Notes under the pieces: generated by a model
Told to the model about the DNA's origin: nothing
Seen by the model: the letters and a program-made list of their open reading frames with translations, nothing else
The model's database searches: none
Program-made: the position numbers and the translations under genes
Shown: in pieces, positions 36,305 to 47,804 of the stretch
Layout of the letters: every line of letters starts with the position of its first letter
Position numbering within the stretch: position 1 is the first letter of the stretch
Source of the DNA: Heliocidaris tuberculata
Taxonomy: Eukaryota; Echinodermata; Echinoidea; Camarodonta; Echinometridae
NCBI GenBank assembly: GCA_025618425.1
Contig: CM046832.1
Location: forward strand, 22,311,917-22,375,916
Reading direction: 5' to 3'
DNA: 64,000 nucleotides

Positions 36305-38569
36305 GTATGTCAAATATACATGATATAATTCCAGTTTCCTTTGTTTTTCATTGACTTTTCAGGACAGGCTGATAGATTTTAATGTTATTAGTTGTAATGC
36401 GGTATGTAAATTTAAGTACATGACATTTTTGTTTACTTTTGACGGATAGAGACATTGTATAGCAGCAGTCCAGTATCTTTCAGACAAAAGATAATTCATG
36501 CTATATAAGCTTCCTTGCATAAATAGAATTTAAGTACATAGGCCTATATGATAAAATTATTAAAATTATGATAATCTATATTTTAAGGTCTCATTTAACA
36601 AATAGTCAATGTGACGTAGGGGGGGGGGGGGGGGGGGGTCTATGATGTAGGCCCCATCACATGGTTTAACATAATCTGTTCTATCGCAATATTATACATT
36701 TGCATCCTCCTATAACTTACTCCCCATGTCATCCGTTCCCTGTAGGTGAAAGCACGCAAAATGGCCGAGGCCCGGTCCATCGGTTCCAGGAACAGTTAAG
36801 ACGGGAGCTTCATGAGATGGAGGCCGGGAGACGAGCCCTTAGGAGGCGCTCCATCTGTGTCAAAGATGAGGATAGGGACAATGACCGTCAAGCACTAACC
36901 AAGTACTGCCAAAGAGGTGATTAAAATATTTTCTTTTGAAAAGGTGTTCAGTATACGAAATCGGAAAATAGCGTTGAGCAAAGGCGTACTAAAGCATTTC
37001 GTCTTGCACTCATATCGTTCGATTTCGACTTTCTGTTCATTCTTGCGGTTTACTCTGATGAGTGCAAGACGAATAGCTCTAGTATGGCTCTGTTCAACGC
37101 TATTCTCCAGTATTTTCTTCCTTGGCTAATAAATTTATATAACAATTTTTTTCAGTGCTTGAGTGTAGCTTTTACACTTCTGATGCTTCTTTTACAATCA
37201 GTGTATTCCGCCATCATCTCTAATACCAGTAACCAAAGGCGGATTTATTTTATTGTGTTTTTTTTTTTGAGGGGGGGGGGGGGCAATTCCTGCCCGTGCC
37301 ACCCTTTTGAAAGAAAAGTATACATTGTGCTCCATCTTTTTAAAATTGTGCCCCCTTTTGAAACTAATGAACTTTTTTTTCTTTTTTTTTTTGCTTGTCA
37401 GAAAATTTCGAACGACATAGAGTCCAAAACGTGTGATAACCTTTTCTTTTTGTTTTGCTTGTCTGAAAATTTTCGGAGATTTGTGTGCCCCCCTTTTACA
37501 AAATCCCGGATCCGTCCCTGACCAGTACAACATATTTCTTCGTACATTAATATATCATATAGACACATATATATATACATGGTACACTCAATATGTGATA
37601 AAGGCCTAATTTATTCAGATTTGTTGCATCAGTTTAATTCAAATGTACCAAATTGAACTCCAATTTAATTACACCCTGCTGCAGGAAGAAAAACAAATTT
37701 CTTTAATGATTTTCATCAGTAAAGTCAAAACTGAATGATTTATTTTCATCAGATTATACGTGGTAATGAACAACAACAACAACAACAAAGAATTATTAGC
37801 CCACGCTTGCCAATCATCCTATAAAGCATGCAAGTTAAGCAACATTTATTTTCTCACCTTGCCAGGTCGATATCTTTACGCTATGCGGAATGAGGTGAAG
37901 ACCCAAAAGGAAGACATGGAATCCTATAATGGACGTCTGGAGAAAGCCAGGAAAATGCTGCAACCAGCGAAGAAGAATAGCACCTTGGCCATGGATAGAG
38001 GCAAACTGTTAGGGCTGGCCCCTGCCAATTCCTATCTCAAGGTTGGCCGTCGTATCAGCGTGGTCGAAGCACCTCCCGCAGCCAAGCTTCTTGCCTTCCA
38101 AGACAGCGACAGCGACGAAGACGACATCGAAGAAATCACGAAGACAATCCCGGTGAAGATATCTCTGGAGAAGAAGGAGATCAGGGCGAGGTCTCTGAGT
38201 AGTACCAAGACCCCACCGCCGTTTGATGTGAATCAGCTGAGGAAGGAGTTCGGACCTGAGATGCGGAAAGCCTTGGAGAGTTTGATGATGGATGATCCCA
38301 GTGTCATGCTGGCTATGCCCGTTTCAAGGGAAACCACTCGAGGAAGCAGAAGGGACTTTGATACCCAAGGACCAGTGGACCAAATCGCAGATGCCAACAG
38401 ACCTATCGAAGGGTCCCAGTTGGACAATCACACAGAGAAGGCTGGGGATGTTGGCAAACTGAAACTGCCACCAGTGCAGGTGGACAAATCATTGGTTGGG
38501 AGGGTTCCAAAGAACCACAAACTACCTGCTGCTGCTAAGCCTCTTCTAAGTACAGTTACAGAAACATGA
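36080..38569 (+). CDS. Unrecognised charged, probably coiled-coil protein, three exons
   Basis: Joining 36080-36304, 36790-36916 and 37866-38569 gives 351 residues with consistent phases (0, then 1). I do not recognise the family. Residues 1-75 are Arg/Lys/Gln-rich (ERKQRNSGDILARRRFENIR). Residues about 70-150 look helical and heptad-like (EQLRRELHEMEAGRRALRRR, then AMRNEVKTQKEDMESYNGRL). Then follow an acidic DSDSDEDDIEEI segment and a Pro/Lys-rich tail. There is no signal peptide or membrane segment, so it is likely cytosolic or nuclear. The exon 2 start is ambiguous. The methionine codon at 36083 has a better context than that at 36080; an in-frame stop lies at 36056-36058. Confidence 0.7.
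36619..36638. repeat. Poly-G tract of 20 in intron 1
   Basis: Uninterrupted run of about 20 Gs, 100 bases upstream of the exon 2 acceptors. No CAGTGGCGGATC terminus is beside it. Confidence 0.9.
36790..36916 (+). CDS. Unrecognised gene, exon 2 (acceptor at 36788-36789 chosen)
   Basis: Reads EQLRRELHEMEAGRRALRRR, then SICVKDEDRDNDRQALTKYC, then QRG across the junction. It is open in the frame dictated by exon 1 only if the acceptor is GGTTCCAG at 36789. A stronger acceptor, CCCTGTAG at 36745, precedes it by 44 bases but would run into TAA at 36797-36799. Donor GTGATT, phase 1. Confidence 0.6.
37233..37520. mobile_element. hAT-like MITE in intron 2 of the unrecognised gene
   Basis: Ends CCAAAGGCGGATTTAT and AATCCCGGATCCGTCCCTG are inverted relatives of the CAGTGGCGGATC family. 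ACCAGTAA (37225-37232) and ACCAGTAC (37521-37528) form a 7-of-8 target duplication. It contains a G run and the family's TTGCTTGTC and GAAAATTT words. Confidence 0.7.
37866..38569 (+). CDS. Unrecognised gene, exon 3 (terminal)
   Basis: Acceptor CACCTTGCCAG, entering in phase 1 to complete a Gly codon. It encodes RYLYAMRNEVKTQKEDMESY and onward for 234 residues to TGA at 38567-38569. It is a long GC-richer open frame standing out from the AT-rich surroundings, with an acidic DSDSDEDD patch and a C-terminal LPPVQVDKSLVGRVPKNHK. This is the strongest evidence that the gene is real. Confidence 0.8.
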
Positions 38570-39365
38570 ATTTAAGAACACAATCATGTATGAATGCTTT
38601 CTCATGCAGTACTGAGGGTGATTAGGACAATAACTCATTTACTATCATAACATTGAGTAAAGAGTGATCTTTTAGGATTTCAATCCAACCATGCCATGTT
38701 TTACAATCAGTGCTTATCATAACCAGGGAAATGTAACTCATCATTCTGATCATCTAAACTGGAAATTATTATCTAAATTGGAAACGATTAAAACTGCAAA
38801 TACTGAGATACGAACGGAATGGAATATCAGTATTGCATAAGCGTCTTTAATTATATTCAACTAACCTTATACAATTATGTATATTCAATGTATTTCTCTG
38901 TATATTGGCAAGTTTCCCAAAACATATTGTCCCAAGCCATCCAAATGCACATTTTCAGCATGAAACAGGCCCCAGTGGTTATCATCAATCATTAAATAGA
39001 ATGTCATAATTGGATTCCCGATGATTAAACTATTTGTACTTTTCACATATCGTTCAGCTATTTATCGACATAATCTGTTGTTTCATGTGTTCACTGATGT
39101 ACATAATGTACTGGCAATTAATTGCAGTAAAGAAAATTCATGACAATCAATTTCACAAGTTACTGGTACCTTTTGATTAACATGGTAGAATAATGGATGT
39201 GAACTTATAAATAGACACATAAGTGTACACATCAAGTGTACAATTTTCATGCAATCCGTGTATTGTAGCAAAACTTGGAGAGTATCATAACTCGATTGTG
39301 AAATTAGACAATCAACAACCAAAAAAAAAAATTAAAAAATAAAAAAAAAATAAAGAAAAAAAAAA
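38570..39365 (+). other. 3' UTR and flank of the unrecognised gene
   Basis: AT-rich sequence without transposon ends. AATAAA hexamers occur in the A-rich tract at about 39335-39355, which may be the poly-A site region or a simple repeat. Confidence 0.35.
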
Positions 39366-40432
39366 TGGCCTCTATACCTGATTTAGTATTCAGTTAAACG
39401 AACCAGACATGCCACAAATCAAATTCTGAGAAGGCCTGATATACGACCATTTTTTTTTTCTCGTCAGGTATATAACTTCGATTCTATACTGATTTTGTGA
39501 TTGACGGGAAAGTATTTAAAAACATTTTTATGTAATGGCATAATTTCATTTCCATTGGTATGCATGAAATAAGAGTAGTGAACAATGCTGTAGGTGCAGT
39601 CTTATTTTATTTGATTTTTCTTATAATGCTTTTTAAAATCATTCTGAAGGAACCTTCAACCTGTAAAATGATAAACCTAATTCCAAACAAAACTCCAACT
39701 TTCAAAGGATCTCGACGAATATGCACAAAATGTAAAATACTGCTGAAAACTCTTTTTAATTTCGAAAGTCACAACAAGCTATCATATTTTTGTATTCAGT
39801 TTGTTTATATACTTATCATGTTGATGTTGGGTCGAGTAGATTTCTGCATTAACTCACATTGGATTCCACTTATTGTTGATAAATGACATTTCGTATAATG
39901 GGCAGGTCATTTTAGGCTATTGCTCAGTTACGATAATTGGTGCATGAAAATAACATCAGATTTGAAAGATTTTTAGTAATCTCAGGATTTATTTTAACTT
40001 TAATTTTATTTTCCGCAAGCTCTCCCCCAACTTGATGAGGTATCTTTCCATTGGAAACCTCTTAGGTTATTTTTTTCCAGAGCACTTTCTTGCATAATGC
40101 ATAATCATTTCAATTTCCCCTATAAATATGCTTGGCAGAACTCACATTAGCTATGAACAGTCACCTTTCAAGAATTGTAATAATTATGGAACCATAATAA
40201 TATCTTACATGATACATTATAAAGCGCATTTTATCATATATTTCAATGAGCTTTATTCAAAGATCACAATTTTCTGAATAATAACCAACAATCATCCATT
40301 TGAAATGAAAGAATTAACTGTCTTCACAACTATATCACAGTTTATAGATTATTCTGTATCTTTGGCCCAATCATTACAAATACTTCATGGACTGACTGAA
40401 ATCCAACAAGAGACAAATAAAAATATACATTG
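39366..40432. other. Non-genic stretch
   Basis: AT-rich; no exon, RNA or repeat boundaries recognised. A 108-codon frame at 39560-39886 has neither splice context nor recognisable similarity. Confidence 0.4.
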
Positions 40433-40676
40433 CAGTGCCGTCACCAGCTTTTTTCAAGGGGGGGGGGTGCCTTTTGGAAAAAAAGAAGACAAAACTTACC
40501 AACTCCAATGTCAGGCAGTGGTGCTGGTGGCGCAGATATGAGCTGTTCGACACTACACAATAAGAACATGTCACCCTTTTCAAAAGACACCCCCCCCCCC
40601 AAAAAAAGGATTGGTCTTGGAGGGGGGGGGGGGGGGGGTGCGTTCGCACCCTCCGCACCCCCTGGCGACGCCCATG
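40433..40676. mobile_element. hAT-like MITE with CAGTGCCGTC / GGCGACGCCCATG ends
   Basis: The ends are imperfect inverted relatives (CATGGGCGTCGCCAGGGG against CAGTGCCGTCACCAGC). Internal G and C runs and CTTTTGGAAAAAAAGAAG/CTTTTCAAAAGACA form a further inverted pair. The target duplication is not clear. Confidence 0.55.
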
Positions 40677-41362
40677 TGTCAATGAAGCATTCTTACGATA
40701 ATATGTAAAAGCAAAAATGATCACATGTGATATCAATTTCCCCTCAAGATTATAGTTTGTCAGAAAATCTTGCCAATTTTCTCAGTATTCCGCATTACAA
40801 TGAAGCTCGTTTTGATATCAGTATGAAAATAAATAAAATGAATATTGTACAGTTATAACTCCACTATGCTGTTTCATGATTGCTCTCTTGTTTGTCTTCA
40901 TTTCTGAATTACTCATTTCAGCAGGAACGAAAAAAAAAGGAAAAAAAAAGGCCATTTTCTTGACTTAGTTTGCCCCAATCTTAAAGTTGATCACACATGA
41001 CAATGATGATACAGATTGCTGAATTTTTAAGTCGCGATGAATTTGTTTGCACAGCAAGTGAAACTATCGAAATGTACATGTTTGAATAAAACAATAGCAT
41101 CAACAAAACAAAGAAATTATATTTTCTTTTGACTCAAGGTTATGCTATTGATATAAACTGGTGACGCTTTTAAAAGTAAACCACGTTCACATAATAAATG
41201 TGACTAAGTGGCCATCGTCATTAGTTTAAACAATAAGACGAAAAACATCGAACCTTGCCAAACAGTTGTTACAAAACGACCATGTACTCTTTTAGAAGTC
41301 TTAGCCAACATGGCCAAGGTTTACCACAAATTTTCTTGATATTGATTAATCAGTCAACTGTT

Positions 41363-41852
41363 TTAAAGAGGAAGTCCACCCTGATATACAGTTGGTTTTA
41401 AAATAAGGATAAAAAATAAAGAAACAGATCAATGAAAATCCGATAATGAAATAGGAAAGTTAAGAATTTTGAAGTTGTAATCTATCAAACACAAATTGGC
41501 AACTCCGTTGGGAGCTCCTCTCCAATTTGCCCTGTACTAAATAAATCGTGAATTTCAACTTTTTCTAAAGAAAATATTTAATCATACAAGCACCCTATAT
41601 TATTGCAGATAGATTTTTAAATTTTTTTTTACACAAAATATGTATGAAACAAATGTATTCCTTCATCAATGATAAAGAAAATGAAAATTTATTAAATTTC
41701 TGTACAGGCCCAAATGGGAGAAGAGCTCGCAAGATACGTCACCGAATTACCAATTTGTGTTTGATTACAATACCAAAAATTCATAACTTTCTTATTTCTC
41801 GTCGGACTTTCCTGAATCTTTCACTGACTGTTTCTCTGATTTTTTTTTAGTC
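41363..41852. mobile_element. TTAAAGAGGAAGTCCACCCT foldback element, right end truncated
   Basis: The left end matches the TTAAAGGG family. Interior words AATTGGCAACTCCGTTGGG and its inverse AATTACCAATTTGTGTTTGA are shared with the 61.8-62.3 kb copy. The expected inverted right terminus is missing, and homology fades at about 41852. Confidence 0.7.
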
Positions 41853-42040
41853 CATTTGATAGTCCTATGTAGCCAATAGTGAACCCAGAAAAGTTCTTTC
41901 CGTTGAAGATTTTTTGAGGATTAGTGATCCCATACGGTCTCCGAAAAATTTCAGCTTTCTTGGCGAAAAGTTAATTTTGGGCAATTCGCATAATTTGCAC
42001 ATCAAAATCCAGTGTGTCGTTCATCTTATGTATCCATGTA

Positions 42041-42112
42041 TGCAATGCAACCTGTGATACAACGAACGGAGGTTATATCAGGGAATCGTATTGTATCACA
42101 GGTTGCATTGCA
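42041..42112. repeat. Perfect 22-bp stem hairpin
   Basis: TGCAATGCAACCTGTGATAC plus AA (42041-42062) is exactly inverted at 42091-42112, with a 28-base loop. It has no relatives elsewhere in the window. Confidence 0.9.
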
Positions 42113-42776
42113 CAAGATTAACAACCTTATTAGGGTTGGGTACAGCGACAACATCGTTCTTAGCTTGTTTTGCGTTTTTCAATATGACTATTCATGAAAA
42201 TTCATGAAAATTTCCGTAATCTATCAGTCAGACTCGACTAAACATTCTGATGAATGCTTAATCCTTGATCTATCAATATTCTAAAACATTAAAGTCATAT
42301 CTTTTTATTACCCATCGAAACATATTTTAACTATTCTATTTGGTCACATGCAATAAAACGTGAGACAGCTCTATAGTCAAATGTATGGATGTACAAATGG
42401 ATGAAGAGCAATTATTATTAGGAATCAAATGAAACTTTAAATTGTGATGGCCTTGCTGTATTCATTACCACCACCATGTTGCTTGTGTTTTCCATTGGAT
42501 AGCTATGTTACACGTCACTTTCAATCAGGAATTATAGGAAGGTTATTGCTGCCAATGCTACGTTGCTAATCAATTTGCACAAAATAATAGCAAGGCATAC
42601 GATGTTCTTTAGTAATACGCGTATGGCCAATCACTGTTCAGTTTGTTCACATAATTGCAAGGTTATTAATTACTTGTTTAATGAACCTGACTGAGTTTAT
42701 AATCCTACTTAAATACAAGCAGCCAAGTGGGTCGGAATTGGATAAGTACAGCATACGCAATTAATAAGTCCTTGTC

Positions 42777-42780
<4 letters not shown>

Positions 42781-42814
<34 letters not shown>

Positions 42815-42831
42815 CCGGCATGACGAAGGAG

Positions 42832-42877
<46 letters not shown>

Positions 42878-42918
42878 AGAGAGTAAGCCAGAGAGAGATA
42901 GAGAGAGAAAGAGATAGG
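42781..42918. repeat. Interrupted (GA)n array
   Basis: Two long GA blocks separated by GTTCCCGGCATGACGAAGG, then degenerate GAGATA units. The overlapping Ser/Leu open frames on the minus strand are artefacts. Confidence 0.9.
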
Positions 42919-43479
42919 GAGAGAAATGAGAGTATGTTGGATACATAGATGAGGAAGAGAGAGGGGGGGGGGGGGCTGGGAGGAAGAGGGAACATTCTTG
43001 GCTGTTATATTAATTATTGATCACATTCTCTTGTTTATATTACCAATGGTAATTTCCAATTTCTTTCCAGTATTTCAACCTGTCTGACATAATGGGGAAA
43101 TCAAATATTCGTTGCAGAAATCAATACTGTTTGAGTTCGGCCTGAATGCCGTCGTTCCATTTCCTATCATTCAATTGACTATTTTGTTGAGATGAAAGCA
43201 AAGAGCGCCATCATTACAAGGGCAAAAAGGTAATATATAAGCGTTAAATTTCAACAGACAGCTGAATTAGCCTAAAAATAAAAAGGAATGATAAACAATT
43301 ATATTTTCAACAATATTCTAATGGTGTTTTTAAGGACTCCTTGTCATAAAGAATCACCTACTTCAGTAAAGGATACAGGATTCTTTGGCCGGGGGTGCAC
43401 TAGCCAGGAATTATGTGACAAGCCAAAAATAGTAAAGAAATAACATAAATACATAAGATAATAAGATAAATAAGATAAC

Positions 43480-43628
43480 ATTTTGAGGTGCATTTTAGGG
43501 GCTAAAAATGTTGCTGGGGCACAATAATTTTAAGGGGTATATTTTTCTTTATATTGAATGTGGACTTCATGCAAGTATGTATGGATTTTGACATGGGAGT
43601 GTCCCTGTGCCCCAGGATCCGCCACTGT
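43480..43628 (-). mobile_element. Right end of a CAGTGGCGGATC hAT-like element
   Basis: GCCCCAGGATCCGCCACTG ends at about 43628, an inverse family terminus. The interior is AT-rich and the opposite end was not found. Confidence 0.45.
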
Positions 43629-43873
43629 ACTTCGAAGGTAATTCTGGTCTTTGAGCTAAGTCAAACAGCGCCAACATACAGATTAATGCCAATGAACTTG
43701 TCACGTCTTAAAAACTCGGTTAAAATGATAAGATTTATGTCCGAAATTTAGAAAATGCTCAAACTGACTCCTATAAGTAATGTGCATGTAAATATGTATT
43801 AGAAGCATGACATTATGTGATGCAAAAGAGGTGTAAGAAATAAACAACTAAGGGACCCTATATTTCACCCCTT

Positions 43874-44373
43874 NNNNNNNNNNNNNNNNNNNNNNNNNNN
43901 NNNNNNNNNNNNNNNNNNNNNNNNNNNNNNNNNNNNNNNNNNNNNNNNNNNNNNNNNNNNNNNNNNNNNNNNNNNNNNNNNNNNNNNNNNNNNNNNNNNN
44001 NNNNNNNNNNNNNNNNNNNNNNNNNNNNNNNNNNNNNNNNNNNNNNNNNNNNNNNNNNNNNNNNNNNNNNNNNNNNNNNNNNNNNNNNNNNNNNNNNNNN
44101 NNNNNNNNNNNNNNNNNNNNNNNNNNNNNNNNNNNNNNNNNNNNNNNNNNNNNNNNNNNNNNNNNNNNNNNNNNNNNNNNNNNNNNNNNNNNNNNNNNNN
44201 NNNNNNNNNNNNNNNNNNNNNNNNNNNNNNNNNNNNNNNNNNNNNNNNNNNNNNNNNNNNNNNNNNNNNNNNNNNNNNNNNNNNNNNNNNNNNNNNNNNN
44301 NNNNNNNNNNNNNNNNNNNNNNNNNNNNNNNNNNNNNNNNNNNNNNNNNNNNNNNNNNNNNNNNNNNNNNNNN
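43874..44373. other. Assembly gap of exactly 500 N
   Basis: A run of 500 undetermined bases, probably a fixed-size placeholder. Open frames crossing it are meaningless. Confidence 0.99.
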
Positions 44374-45970
44374 TACACAGAAAGAATTTTGTTCAAAAGC
44401 TTTATTTTCTAGAGAAAGCAATACATTCATGAAGATCAAAGAATTTTCATGATGTACTTCTTTAAATTTCAATTTTTTAGATTGATTTGATTGATTTGAC
44501 AGTTCAGAATTATAACCTCCAGAACATCTCGAGGTTTCCTATTTTGTTTTAAAGTTAAAGTTATCTTTCATACAATGATAATACTAGGGAATACAGGAGA
44601 TTATTAGTGATCTTGAGTCTTGACGGACCTAAAAAGAAACATAATACAATTAAGTATCTGACACACACACAGAAAGGCTTACACTGACCTGCTTGAATTC
44701 TTCTGGCAATAAGAGCATATATATAGATAGATATTTATCATGTACAAAATGCTACAGTGTAGAATCTCTCATTTGCTCTGTATCTTTGCCTTATCTTCAG
44801 AAGTCTGAGGTGTCCTTTGCCCCTACACATTTCCTTGGATTATATCACACAGTGCAAACAGTGAACCTTACTAGGTAATGTGTAAATAAGAGAAGATAGA
44901 TGAATCCAGTGCTTATATGTCTCAACTTATATCTCAGTCTTCCCAAGCGAGCCTTGAATTTAGAATACTATTCAAATATATCAATTCAAATATATCTTGG
45001 TGTTGCTAAATGTAACCATAACCAGTACATGTATTTTAGAGGGTGAGCTTTGGGGGGGGGGGGGGGGGGGGATGTTGCCTCTGTAATCTGTATACACTAT
45101 ACATGTACAGGTATGGGACATGCTACATATTTACCTTGTGCTCACACCGGGAAGACTAGTGGTCCAAATGCAAATGGACCACTAGTGTGCAGCAGTGTAA
45201 TGGAAAGGGGTTTCAATCTACCACATGTACAAAATGAACGGGGAGAAACCAAATGAATATTTCAAATGCTTGCTTAAAAATTACAATCTTGCCTTGAATC
45301 GCTGTTAAGAAGAATTTCTGATATTTTCAGCATAATCCAAGGTGTAAAGCATGTCCAACAGAGAAGAAATCCCTGTCAATTTTTTCCCTCTGTGCATGTT
45401 GTTTTTCCAGCGATAGATTTGGTACAATGTGAACACCAAAAATATTAGCAACAAAAAACTTGGTCCAAATCGCGCATACAAAAAATCAGGAAATTTTTTG
45501 TGTTCGCAATAAAATAGGCACTGAGTTTTCAATATTTTGGGAGGCTGATTTTTTTAGGCAGATTTTTTTTAGGGGGTCAAATTTCAATAGAGATTCCAGC
45601 ACTCCCGGTGTCCAAGAGATGTCAAGAGGTGTACACAACAATCTTGAATCACCAGTTCACCAGGTTCGCCAGTTTTATATTTCAGAGAATATTTTCCAAC
45701 ATCAGTTGAGTTGCATTGATTGTATTTTGCTTACATTTAGGTGTCAGAACATGTAACTGAAGTGCCAATTTTGAGTGAATTATGGTGAATTTTTACACAG
45801 TGGGGTTTGAAAGTGTTGAGATTCAACAGAGGGAGTCGCACACTTTTTTTTTATAACAAAGAAAGTATATGTCGTTAGTATGAGTGAGCTTTGGTGGTGT
45901 GCAAAGAAGGTGGATCTAGATCTTATTTCATATTTTCTAAAGATGGATTAAATCTAAAGCACTACTAGTA
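44374..45970. other. Non-genic stretch after the gap
   Basis: Contains a G run at about 45052-45070 and a short hairpin (45155-45186). A minus-strand frame at 45305-45532 has one hydrophobic segment but no recognisable family. Confidence 0.4.
45155..45186. repeat. Short perfect hairpin
   Basis: ACTAGTGGTCCA and TGGACCACTAGT are separated by 8 bases. Confidence 0.85.
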
Positions 45971-45974
45971 TCAA

Positions 45975-46320
45975 CCCTTCTCTTTTTTTATCTTTTCCTT
46001 ATAAACGTATTCCTTTGTTTCTTATATATTTCTTTGTTCTTCTTTCCATCTTCTTCTCTCTACATTTCCATACCTATTTCTTTGTTTTCCCCATTCTTTA
46101 TTCTTCTTTTTATTTTGAGATCTATGCATTTTATTTCTTCTTTCTATCCTCTTCTCTTTATGTATTTCTTTGTTTCTGCTCTTTTTATCATTTCCTCAAG
46201 TATTTGTTTTCTCCATTTTATATTCTTGTTTATATTGTTATGTATTTCTCTGTTCTTTTTATCCTCTGCTCTTTATATTTCCATGTATTTCTTTGATATT
46301 TCTCTTTTCTAAAAATCCTG
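45975..46320. repeat. Pyrimidine-rich degenerate minisatellite
   Basis: Repeated words TATTTCTTTGTT, TATCCTCTTCTC and TATTTCCATG in units of roughly 60-70 bases. Three frames stay open simply because of the composition (Phe/Leu/Ser). Confidence 0.7.
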
Positions 46321-46689
46321 TCCTTGTTTCTTGTTTCAGAATGGCAAACAAAAACACAGAACAGCATAAAAAAAAAAGCAAAAAAGCAAGGATTTCTTTG
46401 TTTTTGAACATTATTTAGATCCTGGGCCTGTATTCACTCAACATACATGTACATGCACATGAGAGGGTATTCTATAAATAATGGATAAGCTATACGGCCA
46501 TTAATTATTGAATTGATTGTATTTTATTTACATTTGCATATAGTATACAGCATATGGCCATTCAGTAGACCAGCTGAATTTATTTGCGATCAAGTATTTT
46601 CTGGCCATTTACATGTATTTCATACATTTGATAGATTGAGCCTCTTATTGCATGGCTCGGCGCTTGTCAATTCACATTTTGACCATTGG

Positions 46690-47013
46690 CACAACATTCA
46701 CTGTTGCAGTAGTCAAAAACAGACAACGAAATTGCTCTACGCAAGATTCAATTTTCTTAAATTTGCTAGATTACCTGATTCAGGGACTCTTCAACTCTTA
46801 CTGTGCCACAAATTTGGGGATTCAGAGTTGAAAGTGAAATTTTAAATAATTATTTTCCTCTCATGTATGAATGAACTAACTGTTAGAATGGAAAAAGACC
46901 TGCTGATACACATAAAAGCTATTGGAGCGTAAACTGCCTATTCACCTGTAAAAGCTATTATGCAAATATGCAGTACAAGGTTATCTTCAGATAAGCTTGT
47001 ACATGTATAAGTG
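46690..47013 (+). mobile_element. CACTYATA MITE copy C (5' end degraded)
   Basis: From AACATTCACTGTTGCAG to ACATGTATAAGTG; the first 30 or so bases of the family are lost or diverged. It is followed by ATCCATGACC and then directly by copy D. Confidence 0.8.
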
Positions 47014-47023
47014 ATCCATGACC

Positions 47024-47250
47024 CACTCATAGGCCCTTGCCTATGTGGGACTGCGTCAAACATTCACTGCTGCAGTAGTCAAAAACAGACAACAAAATTG
47101 CTCTAAGCAAGATTTAATTTTCTTAAATTTGCTAGATTATCTGATTCAGCAGTTCAGGGACTCTTCAGCTCTTACTTATGCTACAAATTTGAGGTTTCAG
47201 AGTTGAAAGTGAAATTTTAAATAATTATTTTCCTCTCATGTATTAATGTA
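47024..47250 (+). mobile_element. CACTYATA MITE copy D, cut by another element
   Basis: Starts CACTCATAGGCCCTTGCC and matches copy B up to TCATGTATTAATG, where a TA-flanked element begins. The 3' part is not found beyond that element. Confidence 0.8.
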
Positions 47251-47794
47251 GACTGAAAATTCTGTCTCTCATTCATTCACTTTGACAGAAGCGGGCCGTT
47301 CGATCTGCTGTGCAAACCGAATACACATTGACTCACACACCAATAACAGTTTGAATACGGTTGCAAGATTTTCAAACAGAGAATACCTTGGCCTTGGACC
47401 CTGAATTACCTGAAAAATGAGCATTAAAAGGAATAAAAACAGTCAAATTGGTAAGTGAACAGATCGGTTATAACATACAGAGCCTAGGCCATTTCTATTT
47501 GATCTATAAAAATATATGAAAATATGAAAAATATGTAAATCTATTTTTCCAACTACATGCCAACAGGCCGTAAGCAGTCAGTAAGTTTGCACAGCAGAGT
47601 GACAGGCCTGTTCCTGTCTCTAACTAAGTGAGGGCCGGCCTCACTCACACTTATGCGAGGTTATTGGAGATAACCTCGGCCGACCCTATGTGGGACTGTG
47701 TCAAACATTCACTGTTGCAGTAGTCAAAAACAGACAACAAAATTGCCCTAACCAAAAATAAGAGGCTAACGAATGAAAGACAGAATTTTCAGTC
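47251..47794. mobile_element. GACTGAAAAT-ended Tc1/mariner-like element, TA target
   Basis: GACTGAAAATTCTGTCT is inverted at the right (AGACAGAATTTTCAGTC), with TA on both outer sides. The 544-bp interior contains a fragment of the CACTYATA MITE (about 47688-47760) and no transposase. The hairpin at 54010-54114 shares its terminal sequence. Confidence 0.7.
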
Positions 47795-47804
47795 TAACTC
47801 AGTA

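Noticed and set aside
39560..39886. 108-codon hydrophobic frame
   Set aside because: AT-rich composition explains the Ile/Phe/Leu bias. No known domain, poor context.
43848..44472. Open frames of 182 and 204 codons
   Set aside because: They consist almost entirely of the 500-N assembly gap.
45305..45532. 75-codon minus-strand frame with one hydrophobic segment
   Set aside because: No family resemblance and no supporting splice sites; kept only as a note.
46015..46418. Three overlapping Phe/Leu/Ser-rich frames
   Set aside because: Pyrimidine-rich minisatellite; membrane-like appearance is due to TTT/TTC/CTC codons.
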